5,926 nt of DNA from a bacterium (GTDB lineage Bacteria > Verrucomicrobiota > Verrucomicrobiae > Limisphaerales > J093), in NCBI GenBank assembly GCA_021839785.1, contig JAKCAB010000180.1, positions 1-5,926 of the forward strand. The letters are read 5' to 3'. Positions within the stretch are counted from its first letter, which is position 1. Each line of letters opens with the position of its first letter. The notes below the pieces were generated by a model. That model did no database searches and was not told where the DNA came from. It worked only from the letters and a program-made list of their open reading frames with translations. The position numbers and the translations under genes were made by a program. This document shows positions 1 to 5,695 of the stretch, piece by piece.

Positions 1-2
1 TG

Positions 3-389
3 GCCCGCGAGAACGCCTGGTTCACTTACTACTACTGGCTCGACGATGCCGTGGCGCCCGACTTCGCGCGCTGCGTGGACATCCACCGCAAACCCGGCTA
101 CGACCCGGTCGAGTTGTTCACCGACCCGGCGCTGTCGCCGCTCGCGCTCAAGGCGAAGATCGCGTGGCGCCTGCTCCAAAAGCGGCTCGGCTTCCGGATG
201 CTCATGGACGTGGTACCGCTCGATGCCACGCTCGTGAAAGGCTCGCACGGCGGCCGGCCGGCAAACGAAGCCGATTGGCCGGTGATGATGACTGACCCAC
301 CGGAGGCGTTGCCCGCGGGACGGGTCGAGTCCACTGAGGTCTATTGGGCGCTGCGGAGGTTGGTGACCGGCGCGGCAAGTCGGCAGTAA
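3..389 (+). CDS. Alkaline phosphatase family protein (C-terminal part)
   Basis: This is the last 128 codons of a gene that begins left of the window; the frame is open from base 3 and ends with TAA at 387-389. The protein resembles the C-terminus of alkaline-phosphatase-superfamily enzymes of the type I phosphodiesterase / nucleotide pyrophosphatase group, metal-dependent hydrolases of phosphoesters. The supporting motif is VKGSHGG followed by RP; in this superfamily a late GxHG histidine helps bind the catalytic zinc ions. The start ([20 protein letters not shown]) also fits the strand and helix before the metal site. The nucleophile and the other metal ligands lie outside the window, so activity and substrate cannot be judged. 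Its last 261 bp are repeated at 1086-1346. The family call is fairly safe; the exact substrate is unknown. Confidence 0.72.
   Translation, partial: ARENAWFTYYYWLDDAVAPDFARCVDIHRKPGYDPVELFTDPALSPLALKAKIAWRLLQKRLGFRMLMDVVPLDATLVKGSHGGRPANEADWPVMMTDPPEALPAGRVESTEVYWALRRLVTGAASRQ
129..389 (+). repeat. Direct repeat, copy 1 (phosphatase 3' end)
   Basis: These 261 bp align without a gap to 1086-1346, offset exactly 957 bp. By hand count there are about 37 mismatches (about 86% identity), and 70 of 86 encoded residues are the same. Homology stops abruptly on the 5' side near base 129 and seems to run only about 20 bp past the stop codon (AACTG-CTTC similarity). Confidence 0.85.
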
Positions 390-552
390 CTGGCTTCGTT
401 CATTGGCCTTTGGCCAGCCAACTCAGACGTGAGCGACCGGTGTCCGCGGATGCGCTCATGACCGGCCTTCTCGGGTTCAGATCTTCAAGGTGCTCCGGAG
501 CCCACGCGCCGGGCGGCGGTTCGCTCGACGCACTGGTTCGCCGGGTTCCCCA

Positions 553-813
553 TCAGCGATACACGTCCCCACGGTGCCGAATGCGCTGAACCAACACCAA
601 GAGCCCCCGGTCCTCGATCGTGTACACCCCCCGGTAGTTGCCCACGCGAATCCGGTACGTGTGCTCAGAGCCGACCAACTTTTTCACGTGCGGTGGTCTT
701 GGCTCAGCCCCCAACGCCTCAATTGCCGCGATAACCCGCGCCAACACCAGCCGATCCAGCCGCCGCAGGTCGCGCGCCGCAGGCCAGGTGAACTCAAGCC
801 GGTAGGAGGCCAT
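553..813 (-). CDS. RelE/ParE family toxin
   Basis: This gene encodes an 86-residue protein of the type II toxin-antitoxin RelE/ParE superfamily. Such toxins are usually ribosome-dependent mRNA endonucleases (RelE type) or gyrase inhibitors (ParE type). The family pattern is clear: YRLEFTWPAARDLRRLD at the N-terminus (first strand and helix), KKLVGSEHTYRIRVGNYRG at residues 44-62 (central strands), VYTI at 63-66 and the C-terminal RIRHRGDVYR. The terminal H80-R81 and Y85-R86 match the usual position of RelE-like active-site residues, so the RNase type is the better guess, but this is inference. The ATG lies inside the end of the antitoxin gene (20 bp overlap), which implies translational coupling. 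Length is normal and nothing looks broken. Confidence 0.88.
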   Translation of the reverse strand: MASYRLEFTWPAARDLRRLDRLVLARVIAAIEALGAEPRPPHVKKLVGSEHTYRIRVGNYRGVYTIEDRGLLVLVQRIRHRGDVYR

Positions 814-988
814 CCGCTTTCAGCCGCTGCTTAACTTCCTCCAACGATACCCGAGGCTCGTGTCGTCGTTCGGCGATCACGGCCAGATCCTGTAGATCCT
901 CCATCAAGGCGTCATATTCCTGAAGCGGGAGGACCACCGCGACCTTCTCGCCGCGGCTATCCGTCAAGAACTGGATGGCTGCACTCAT
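794..988 (-). CDS. Phd/YefM-type antitoxin
   Basis: The 64-residue product matches short Phd/YefM-like antitoxins that pair with RelE/ParE toxins. The N-terminal half (MSAAIQFLTDSRGEKVAVVL, then PLQEYDALMEDL) is the dimerising DNA-binding part. The second half, with DLAVIAERRHEP at 34-45 and a lysine-rich helix ending in DGLL, should wrap and neutralise the toxin. It is first in the operon and overlaps the toxin start by 20 bp. I chose the ATG at 986-988 because family members begin just before the IxFL strand; the frame is open back to 1069, but the added residues show no family similarity and would span the putative promoter. No good Shine-Dalgarno sequence precedes it, only a GGGG run. Antitoxins of this type normally repress their own operon. 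Confidence 0.87.
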   Translation of the reverse strand: MSAAIQFLTDSRGEKVAVVLPLQEYDALMEDLQDLAVIAERRHEPRVSLEEVKQRLKADGLLPA

Positions 989-995
989 GACCCCG

Positions 996-1023
996 ATGGT
1001 AGCCGAACCCTGCGAGATGTCGA
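996..1023 (-). promoter_or_regulatory. Putative promoter of the toxin-antitoxin operon
   Basis: Read on the minus strand, TCGACA (1018-1023; 5 of 6 matches to TTGACA) is followed after 16 bp by TACCAT (996-1001; 4 of 6 to TATAAT). Only 7 bp separate the -10 hexamer from the antitoxin ATG, so transcription would begin at or next to the start codon and the mRNA would be almost leaderless. This fits the lack of a clear ribosome binding site. It is a pattern match only. Confidence 0.4.
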
Positions 1024-1028
1024 AGCCT

Positions 1029-1044
1029 TCTGGCGAACGCCAGA
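1029..1044. promoter_or_regulatory. Inverted repeat, candidate antitoxin operator
   Basis: TCTGGCG-AA-CGCCAGA is a perfect inverted repeat with 7 bp arms and a 2 bp centre, 40 bp upstream of the antitoxin start and directly upstream of the candidate -35 hexamer. Dimeric Phd/YefM-type antitoxins bind palindromes near their own promoter, so this is the obvious candidate for autoregulation. The symmetry is seen in the sequence; the role is inferred. Confidence 0.5.
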
Positions 1045-1082
1045 GATGAGCGACCGCCACCGAAAACAACGGTGGAGCCTAC

Positions 1083-1346
1083 GCGGCGCTCTCGCCGCTC
1101 GTGGTGAAGGCCAAGACCGCGTGGCGCCTGCGCCAAAAGCGACTCGGCTTCCGGATGCTCATGAACGTGGTGCCGCTGGACGCCACGCGGGTGAAAGGCT
1201 CGCACGGCTGCCGGCCGGCGAGCGAAGCCGACTGGCCGGTGTTGATGGCTGACTCAGCGGAAGCGCTGCCGGCGGGACCCGTCGAGTCCACCGAGGTCTA
1301 TTGGGCGCTGCGAAGGTTGGTGACCGGTGCCGCGGGCCAGCCGTAG
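1083..1346 (+). pseudogene. Truncated second copy of phosphatase 3' end
   Basis: This open stretch encodes a second version of the C-terminal 86 residues of the phosphatase at the left edge and ends at TAG 1344-1346. It keeps VKGSHG but has C in place of the following G (GSHGC). Homology starts sharply at about 1083-1086 (AALSPLVVKAK); upstream codons show no similarity and reach a stop at 1047-1049. It therefore lacks the nucleophile, most metal ligands and a signal peptide. GTG codons at 1101 and 1104 could start an 81-residue peptide, but no ribosome binding site supports them. There are no frameshifts or internal stops, and differences from copy 1 include many silent changes, so it is an aged duplicate or the remnant of a tandem paralogue, not a recent copy. 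Confidence 0.75.
1086..1346 (+). repeat. Direct repeat, copy 2 (phosphatase 3' end)
   Basis: Partner of 129-389: same orientation, no gap, about 86% identical. Between the two copies lie about 696 bp of unrelated DNA (390-1085) carrying the toxin-antitoxin operon. Confidence 0.85.
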
Positions 1347-1379
1347 CCAACTGCCTTCATCGTTCTTCCACCCGCGATG

Positions 1380-1401
1380 GGCGCCGACGTGAATCGGCGC
1401 C
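1380..1401. terminator. Hairpin between convergent genes
   Basis: GGCGCCGA-CGTGAA-TCGGCGCC forms a perfect 8 bp GC-rich stem with a 6 nt loop. It lies between the stop of the truncated phosphatase copy (plus strand, 1346) and the stop of the NHL gene (minus strand, 1423), where a shared bidirectional terminator would be expected. No T-run follows on either strand, so intrinsic termination is uncertain. Confidence 0.45.
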
Positions 1402-1422
1402 ACCTGGGAATCTGCGACGCTT

Positions 1423-2715
1423 CTACTGCAGCACTGCGCGGTAGAACCGGACCGGGGAGTCGGTCGCGGCTGGGGCGGTCAACGTGATCGTGTCATTCGT
1501 GCTGACGCAGTCGGTCAACGGCACCCAGTCCACCAGATTGCTCGAACTCTGGAGAGTGTAACGACTGCCGGCGGCCCCGGTCAGCGTGACCTCCACCGAA
1601 CCGTCCGGCGAGGCCACCGGTTTCCCCAACTTGGGCGGTTCGGCTGGCCACCCTTTCTTGACCCGACGACCCCAATACTCCACCACGTAAAGATTGCCGG
1701 CGGTGTCCACAGCTATCCCGTAAGGGCCGTTGAACCGCGCAGCACTCCCAGTGCCGTCTGTACTGCCCGGCGTTTCTGCCAATCCTGCGAGGGTGGTCAC
1801 CACACCGTCTGGCGTGATCTTTCGAATCGTGTTGCCAATGAACTCGGCCACATAGACGTTGCCGGCACTGTCCACCGCCACACCGGTCGGATGGTTAAGC
1901 CGCGCGTCGTTTCCGGTGGCATCCACGTTGCCGGATTCAGGTGCCTGTCCCGCGACGGTGTTCACCACCCCTTCGGGTGTGATCTTCCGAATCGTGTGGT
2001 TGGCGTAATCCGCGACATAGACATCGCCAGCCCCGTCCACCGCCACGCCGTTCGGTCGATGGAACCGCGCTGCGCTCCCAGCCCCGTCCTCACTTCCGGG
2101 CGCCGGAACATAGCCGTTCGCCCGACCTGCGAGGGTGGTCACCACCGCGTCAGGGGAAATCTTGCGGATCGTATTGTTGTTGCTGTCCGCCACATAAACG
2201 CTCCCATCGGCGTCCACGGCCACGCCCGTGGCAAACCAGAACAGGGCCTCGCTTCCGGCCCCGTCCGCGCTGCCAAACTCGCCCACCTGTCCGGCGAACG
2301 TGCCGACCTCCCCACCGGCGGTGATTTTCCGGATCGTCTCGTTCCCGTTGTCGGTCACGTACAGATTTCCGGCAGCGTCCACCGCTACCGTCCACGGCTG
2401 GTTGAACCGCGCGTCGCTCCCGGTCCCGTCCGCACTGCCGAGGACTCCCGGCGATCCCGCCAACGTGCTTACCACTCCAGCCGGTGAGATCTTCCGGATC
2501 GTGTTGTTGTAGGTGTCCGCCACATAGATCGTGCCGGCGGTGTCCACCGCGATACCGTGAGGTCCGCTGAATCTGGCCTCGCTGCCTGGTCCGTCCGCGC
2601 TGCCAGCTTCTCCGCCTCCGGCCAGGGTGATGAAGGTGTAAGGAGTGTAGTTCGTTTGGGCCTGCGCCACCATTGCCAGACCCGCCGCCAAACAGAGACA
2701 AAAGCCTGCTTTCAT
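1423..2715 (-). CDS. Secreted NHL-repeat beta-propeller protein
   Basis: The product is 430 residues long. Residues 1-20 (MKAGFCLCLAAGLAMVAQAQ) form a signal peptide with likely cleavage after AQA or AQAQ, so the protein is exported. Residues 26-360 hold six NHL-type repeats of 55 residues (the fourth has 59), each with GSADGxGSxARF, then GxAVDxAGxxYVAD and NTIRKI. Six repeats fit one six-bladed beta-propeller, a fold used for binding proteins or carbohydrates and sometimes for catalysis; no catalytic motif is visible. Residues 361-430 form a beta-rich tail with YTLQSSSNLVDW and RFYRAVLQ, common at the C-termini of secreted verrucomicrobial proteins. I chose the ATG at 2713-2715 because it gives the signal peptide and has AAGGA 7 nt upstream; the frame is open to 2892 but that extension looks non-coding. 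Ligand and role are unknown. Confidence 0.85.
   Translation of the reverse strand: MKAGFCLCLAAGLAMVAQAQTNYTPYTFITLAGGGEAGSADGPGSEARFSGPHGIAVDTAGTIYVADTYNNTIRKISPAGVVSTLAGSPGVLGSADGTGSDARFNQPWTVAVDAAGNLYVTDNGNETIRKITAGGEVGTFAGQVGEFGSADGAGSEALFWFATGVAVDADGSVYVADSNNNTIRKISPDAVVTTLAGRANGYVPAPGSEDGAGSAARFHRPNGVAVDGAGDVYVADYANHTIRKITPEGVVNTVAGQAPESGNVDATGNDARLNHPTGVAVDSAGNVYVAEFIGNTIRKITPDGVVTTLAGLAETPGSTDGTGSAARFNGPYGIAVDTAGNLYVVEYWGRRVKKGWPAEPPKLGKPVASPDGSVEVTLTGAAGSRYTLQSSSNLVDWVPLTDCVSTNDTITLTAPAATDSPVRFYRAVLQ
1636..2640 (-). repeat. Six tandem NHL-coding repeats
   Basis: The central part of the gene consists of six imperfect repeats with a period of 165 bp (one of 177 bp). Recurrent nucleotide blocks, read on the plus strand, include variants of GGTGTCCACCGC and GATCTTCCGGATCGT. 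These correspond to the conserved AVDxAG and TIRKI segments of each propeller blade. Confidence 0.8.
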
Positions 2716-2722
2716 GTACGGT

Positions 2723-2727
2723 TCCTT
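2723..2727 (-). promoter_or_regulatory. Ribosome binding site of the NHL gene
   Basis: AAGGA on the minus strand, 7 nt before the ATG at 2715. It decides the start of the NHL gene against the longer open frame and is the clearest Shine-Dalgarno sequence in a window where most starts lack one. Confidence 0.6.
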
Positions 2728-2817
2728 GGGTTCGAGTCGATATCGGTCTCGTAAATATCCTAAGCAGGTGCAATGCCAGATCAGCACGCGCCAACCTTCG
2801 GCGGCTGTGGTGGGCGT

Positions 2818-2908
2818 GCGAACGTTTTGGAGTGCGGCGGTCCTCCGCCGCTTTCGGCTGTGCACCGCCCCAGCGCCAGAGGGCTGGCGCAATCCAAGAC
2901 GCTTCCGC
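2818..2908. repeat. Palindromic intergenic element with three-way fold
   Basis: Three nested pairings fill this spacer. The closing stem CGTTTTGGA (2823-2831) pairs with TCCAAGACG (2893-2901), 9 bp with one T-G pair. Inside are GCGGCGG-TCCT-CCGCCGC (2834-2851) and GCGCCAG-AGGG-CTGGCGC (2873-2890), each a perfect 7 bp stem with a 4 nt loop. GCG 2818-2820 and CGC 2906-2908 could extend the closing stem past an internal loop. This organisation suggests a REP-like or small palindromic interspersed repeat. I recall similar GTGCGGCGGTCCTCCGCCGC-type sequences from verrucomicrobial genomes, but only one copy is in this window, so the repeat status is not shown here. Confidence 0.55.
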
Positions 2909-2919
2909 GTGAGCCCGCG

Positions 2920-3630
2920 CTATTGCGCTGCCGTGATCGGCCGAATCTTGATATTCCGGAACGAGACCTGGCCGTGGTCGCCTTGGAGGGAGAGGTAGCC
3001 GGTGTTGGACTTGGCGAAGCCGGGCATCCGCACGAATTTGCTCTTCGCCACGCGGGCGTTGAAGTCCTCACTCCCCAGCACGTAGTCGAAGTATTTCACG
3101 CCGTTGATTTCGTGTTCGCACTTCTCCGGGCTGATGAGCAGGCGGATGTGGTTCCACTGGCTGACCGGCTAGGTGGCGTCGAGCGGCTTCCCGGTCCGGG
3201 GATCGTCCGGCGGCTGGTAAAGGCCATACAGCCAGCCGCAACGAATCTCGTCGGCGGCTTTCACGTTGTCCTCGAGCTGGAACTCGGGTCCGGTCGCCCA
3301 CGCAGCGCCGCCCTGGTCGGTGATGTGGTACATGATGCCGCTGTTGCCTGCTTCGGAGATGTTGTAGTCGAGTTGGAGCTCGAACCAGCCGAACGGCGCC
3401 GTTGTGACGAGATGCGTCTGCGGTGAGTTGTCTTTCCAAGCCGACCTTCCAGTCGTTGTCAGTTGTTCGACGGATTTGCCGGCGAGTTCGGTCCGCAGGT
3501 CCGGCGTGTATTTGCCCTGCCGGCGCGAGGCTTTGAGGTTGGTGATGACGGCGTCGCGATTTTCGATTCGCCGCCTTCGCCACCGCGTGGTACTCGTTTC
3601 GCCGTGCGCAGGCGGAATTTCCAGGTCCAT
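2920..3630 (-). pseudogene. DUF1080 (3-keto-disaccharide hydrolase-like) pseudogene
   Basis: One continuous frame of 236 sense/stop positions encodes a DUF1080-type, concanavalin-like domain, a family of secreted proteins linked to sugar hydrolysis in Planctomycetes and Verrucomicrobia. Family landmarks are FELQLDYNISEAGNSGIMYH (83-102), GPEFQLEDN (114-122), WNHIRL, HEINGVKYFDYVLGSEDF, GYLSLQGDHG and FRNIKIRPI just before the final TAG at 2920-2922. Codon 154 (3169-3171) is an amber TAG between DAT and PVSQWNHI; family members often have lysine-proline here, so one AAG-to-TAG change would explain it. The 82 codons beyond it are undamaged. The N-terminus is also odd: no signal peptide, no FNGKxLxGW entry motif, and the ATG at 3630 sits two codons after a stop and overlaps the divergent gene. 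A recent nonsense mutation, on a gene perhaps already cut at its 5' end, is most likely; sequencing error or stop readthrough remain possible. Confidence 0.75.
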
Positions 3631-4569
3631 TGTTCAGCGAACCGGTCGGCGCTGACGGCTTTGGCGCTCGCCTGGGTGGTGCTCGGCGCCGGCTGTTCGC
3701 TCAAAAAGTACGCCGTGAATGAGGTGGGCAACGCGCTGGCCGGAAGCGGCTCCAGCTTTGCCAGCGACGACGATCCCGAACTGATCCGTGCCGCGGTGCC
3801 GTTCAGCCTCAAACTCATGGAGAGTCTGCTGGCCGAAAGCCCGAAGCACCGGGGGCTGCTCTTCGCTTCAGCCAGCGGCTTCACGCAATACGCATATGCT
3901 TTCGTGCAGATGGACGCGGACGAGATGGAGGACAAGGACCTCACGGCGGCGACGGTGATGCGCGAGCGCGCGAAGAAGCTTTACCTGCGGGCGCGGGACT
4001 ATGGTCTGCGCGGTTTGGAAACCCGGCACCGGAACTTTGGCGCCCAACTTCGCACCAACGCCCCGGCGGCCGTAAAGACGATGCGCCGCGCGGACGTGCC
4101 GCTGCTTTACTGGACCGCGGTTTCGTGGGGCGCTGCGATTTCCCTTTCCAAGGATGACCCGGACCGCGTGGCCGAAGTGCCGCAGATGGAGGCGCTGATC
4201 GACCGTGCGCTCGCGCTGGACGAGAGCTGGGGCGAGGGCGCGATCCACAATTTCCTCATTACCTACGAGATGGCGCGGCAGGGAGTGCCGGGAGATGCGG
4301 CCGCGCGCGCCCGCCAGCATTTCGAGCGGGCGGTGGCGTTGTCGGGCGGCCACCTGGCCGCGCCGTTCGTGAGCTACGCCGAGGCGGTGTGCGTGCAGAA
4401 ACAGGATTTGAAGCAATTCGACGAACTCCTGCAGCGCGCGCTGGCGGTGGATGTCAACGCGCAGCCCGACAACCGCCTGGTGAACCTCATCATGCAGCGG
4501 CGCGCCCGCTGGCTGGAGTCCAAGCGTGAAGACCTTTTCCTGATTACTGAACCTCCCCAGGCAAAATAG
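3604..4569 (+). CDS. tatT: TRAP transporter TatT-like TPR lipoprotein
   Basis: With the start used here the product has 321 residues and matches the TatT family (Treponema Tp0956 type): periplasmic, TPR-like helical lipoproteins that form a trimer with a central pore and bind the TRAP substrate-binding protein TatP. Evidence is a hydrophobic leader ending VVLGAGC (Cys31 as lipidation site; the lipobox is imperfect, with Gly at -3), the family segment SFASDDDPELIRAAVPFSLK (51-70), GFTQYAYAFVQ, and long amphipathic helices, including the ALALDESWGEGAIHNFLI and HFERAVALSGGHLAAPFVSY repeats. The start is uncertain: no ATG precedes the leader. I chose GTG 3604-3606, which yields MRRRNF plus a plausible signal peptide; it overlaps the 5' end of the opposite-strand DUF1080 frame by 27 bp and has no clear ribosome binding site. 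The substrate-binding gene follows 13 bp downstream. Confidence 0.82.
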   Translation: MRRRNFQVHCSANRSALTALALAWVVLGAGCSLKKYAVNEVGNALAGSGSSFASDDDPELIRAAVPFSLKLMESLLAESPKHRGLLFASASGFTQYAYAFVQMDADEMEDKDLTAATVMRERAKKLYLRARDYGLRGLETRHRNFGAQLRTNAPAAVKTMRRADVPLLYWTAVSWGAAISLSKDDPDRVAEVPQMEALIDRALALDESWGEGAIHNFLITYEMARQGVPGDAAARARQHFERAVALSGGHLAAPFVSYAEAVCVQKQDLKQFDELLQRALAVDVNAQPDNRLVNLIMQRRARWLESKREDLFLITEPPQAK

Positions 4570-4582
4570 CGTCCAACTCCCC

Positions 4583-5605
4583 ATGCGGAACCGAAGATTC
4601 CTTTCCCGACTGTGTGTCGTCTTAGTCGCCGCCCTCGCGCTGGTCACCGGCGCGCAGGCCGCCCAGCGGATCAAGCTGGCCACGCTGGCGCCGACCGGCA
4701 GTTCGTTTCATAAAAGTCTGCTCGCCCTGCGCGAGGCCTGGCGCAAGGCCTCGAACGGCACGCTCGATCTGGTCATCTACCCCGACGGCAAACTCGGCGG
4801 GGAATCCGACACGGTAAGCCTGATGAGCGTGGACGCGATCCAGGCCGCCATGCTCACCGCCGAGGGCTTGTCGGACATCGAACCGGGTGTGGCTGGCCTG
4901 CAAAGCCTGCCGATGGGGTTCCACAACTTCGCGGAAGTCGATTACGTGGGCGAGAAACTCCAGCCCATGCTCGAACAGCGCATGGAAAAGAAAGGTTTTG
5001 TCGTGCTGTTCTGGTCCGACGCGGGGTGGGTGCGGTTCTTTTCCACGAAGCCCGTCGCCTCCCCCGACGATCTCCGGAAACTCAAGCTCTTCACCTGGGC
5101 GGGCAGCGCCGAGGAAGTCAGCATCTACCGCACGGCGGGTTTCAATGCCGTTCCGCTCGAGACCGCGGACATCCTGCCGGGACTCCAGACCGGGTTGATC
5201 GAGGCCGCACCGCTGCCGCCGGTGTTCGCGCTCGCCACCCAGGTGGACACGCGGGCGCCGTACATGCTCGAGTTGAACTGGGCGCCGCTGGTGGGGGCGT
5301 GCGTCATCCGCAAAGACACTTGGGAACGCATCCCCGCCGCCACGCGCGCCGAGTTGCTGAAGTCCGCCGCGCTAGCCGGCAAGGAGATCAAGAAGAACGG
5401 CCGCAAAGAGGCCGACGAAGCCGTGGCCGCAATGGTAAAGCGCGGCCTCAAGGTGACGCACATGACCCCCGAATTGGAAGCGGAGTGGCGCGCCGCGGCG
5501 GAGAAGGCGTATCCGATGATCCGTGACAAGGTGGTTCCGGCCGACGTCTTCGACGAGACGCTGCGCCTCATCCACGAGTATCGCTCCGCCCACCCGGCCA
5601 AGTAG
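4583..5605 (+). CDS. dctP: TRAP substrate-binding protein, DctP/TatP type
   Basis: This gene encodes a 340-residue periplasmic solute receptor for a TRAP (tripartite ATP-independent) transporter. Residues 1-27 are a signal peptide (cleavage near AQA-AQ). The mature protein starts with IKLATLAPTGSSFHKSL and has the family blocks YPDGKLGGESD (66-76), a variant of the DLKGLK segment (DLRKLKLFTWAGS, 163-175), DILPGLQTGLIEAAPL (196-211) and NWAPLVGACVI. Length is normal. In classical DctP/SiaP receptors an arginine after DLKGLK clamps the ligand carboxylate; here Phe170 is at that place, as expected for the TatP branch, so a non-carboxylate, perhaps hydrophobic, ligand is likely. It lies 13 bp after the TatT-like gene, with which it should form a complex. 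No DctQ/DctM gene follows in the window. ATG 4583 has no Shine-Dalgarno sequence; tight spacing suggests coupling. Confidence 0.88.
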   Translation: MRNRRFLSRLCVVLVAALALVTGAQAAQRIKLATLAPTGSSFHKSLLALREAWRKASNGTLDLVIYPDGKLGGESDTVSLMSVDAIQAAMLTAEGLSDIEPGVAGLQSLPMGFHNFAEVDYVGEKLQPMLEQRMEKKGFVVLFWSDAGWVRFFSTKPVASPDDLRKLKLFTWAGSAEEVSIYRTAGFNAVPLETADILPGLQTGLIEAAPLPPVFALATQVDTRAPYMLELNWAPLVGACVIRKDTWERIPAATRAELLKSAALAGKEIKKNGRKEADEAVAAMVKRGLKVTHMTPELEAEWRAAAEKAYPMIRDKVVPADVFDETLRLIHEYRSAHPAK

Positions 5606-5659
5606 CCCCGCGCCAAGAGTACCACACAGCAGGACCCACGCTGGCGGCCAAGAATCGCC

Positions 5660-5688
5660 TTCTGCGCTGACCACGCCGTGCCTACACT
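5660..5688 (+). promoter_or_regulatory. Possible promoter of the oxidoreductase gene
   Basis: TACACT (5683-5688; 4 of 6 to TATAAT) lies 7 bp before the ATG at 5696, and TTCTGC sits 17 bp upstream of it (a poor -35). The 90 bp gap after the TRAP gene supports a separate transcription start. As at the antitoxin gene, the mRNA would be nearly leaderless. Weak evidence. Confidence 0.25.
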
Positions 5689-5695
5689 CCGCCCC

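Noticed and set aside
404..416. TGGCC-TTT-GGCCA hairpin after the first phosphatase gene
   Set aside because: The stem has only 5 bp and no T-run follows; too weak to call as a terminator although its place between convergent genes is suitable.
1891..2487. Open plus-strand frame of 198 codons opposite the NHL gene
   Set aside because: Its apparent repeats mirror the NHL repeats on the other strand; it is a by-product of GC-rich repetitive coding DNA.
2716..2892. N-terminal extension of the NHL protein
   Set aside because: The extension precedes a clear signal peptide, crosses the palindromic element, and the internal ATG has its own AAGGA ribosome binding site.
2773..3426. Open plus-strand frame of 217 codons
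   Set aside because: It is antisense to the DUF1080 gene and runs through the palindromic element; its translation has no recognisable features, while the opposite strand has clear family similarity.
3463..3603. Upstream TTG start for the TatT-like gene
   Set aside because: It would add 47 residues that are antisense to DUF1080 coding sequence and would bury the lipoprotein signal peptide inside the protein.
3868..4683. Long minus-strand frame of 271 codons
   Set aside because: It is antisense to the TatT-like gene and the start of the TRAP receptor gene, both supported by motifs; its composition is that of a complementary-strand artefact.
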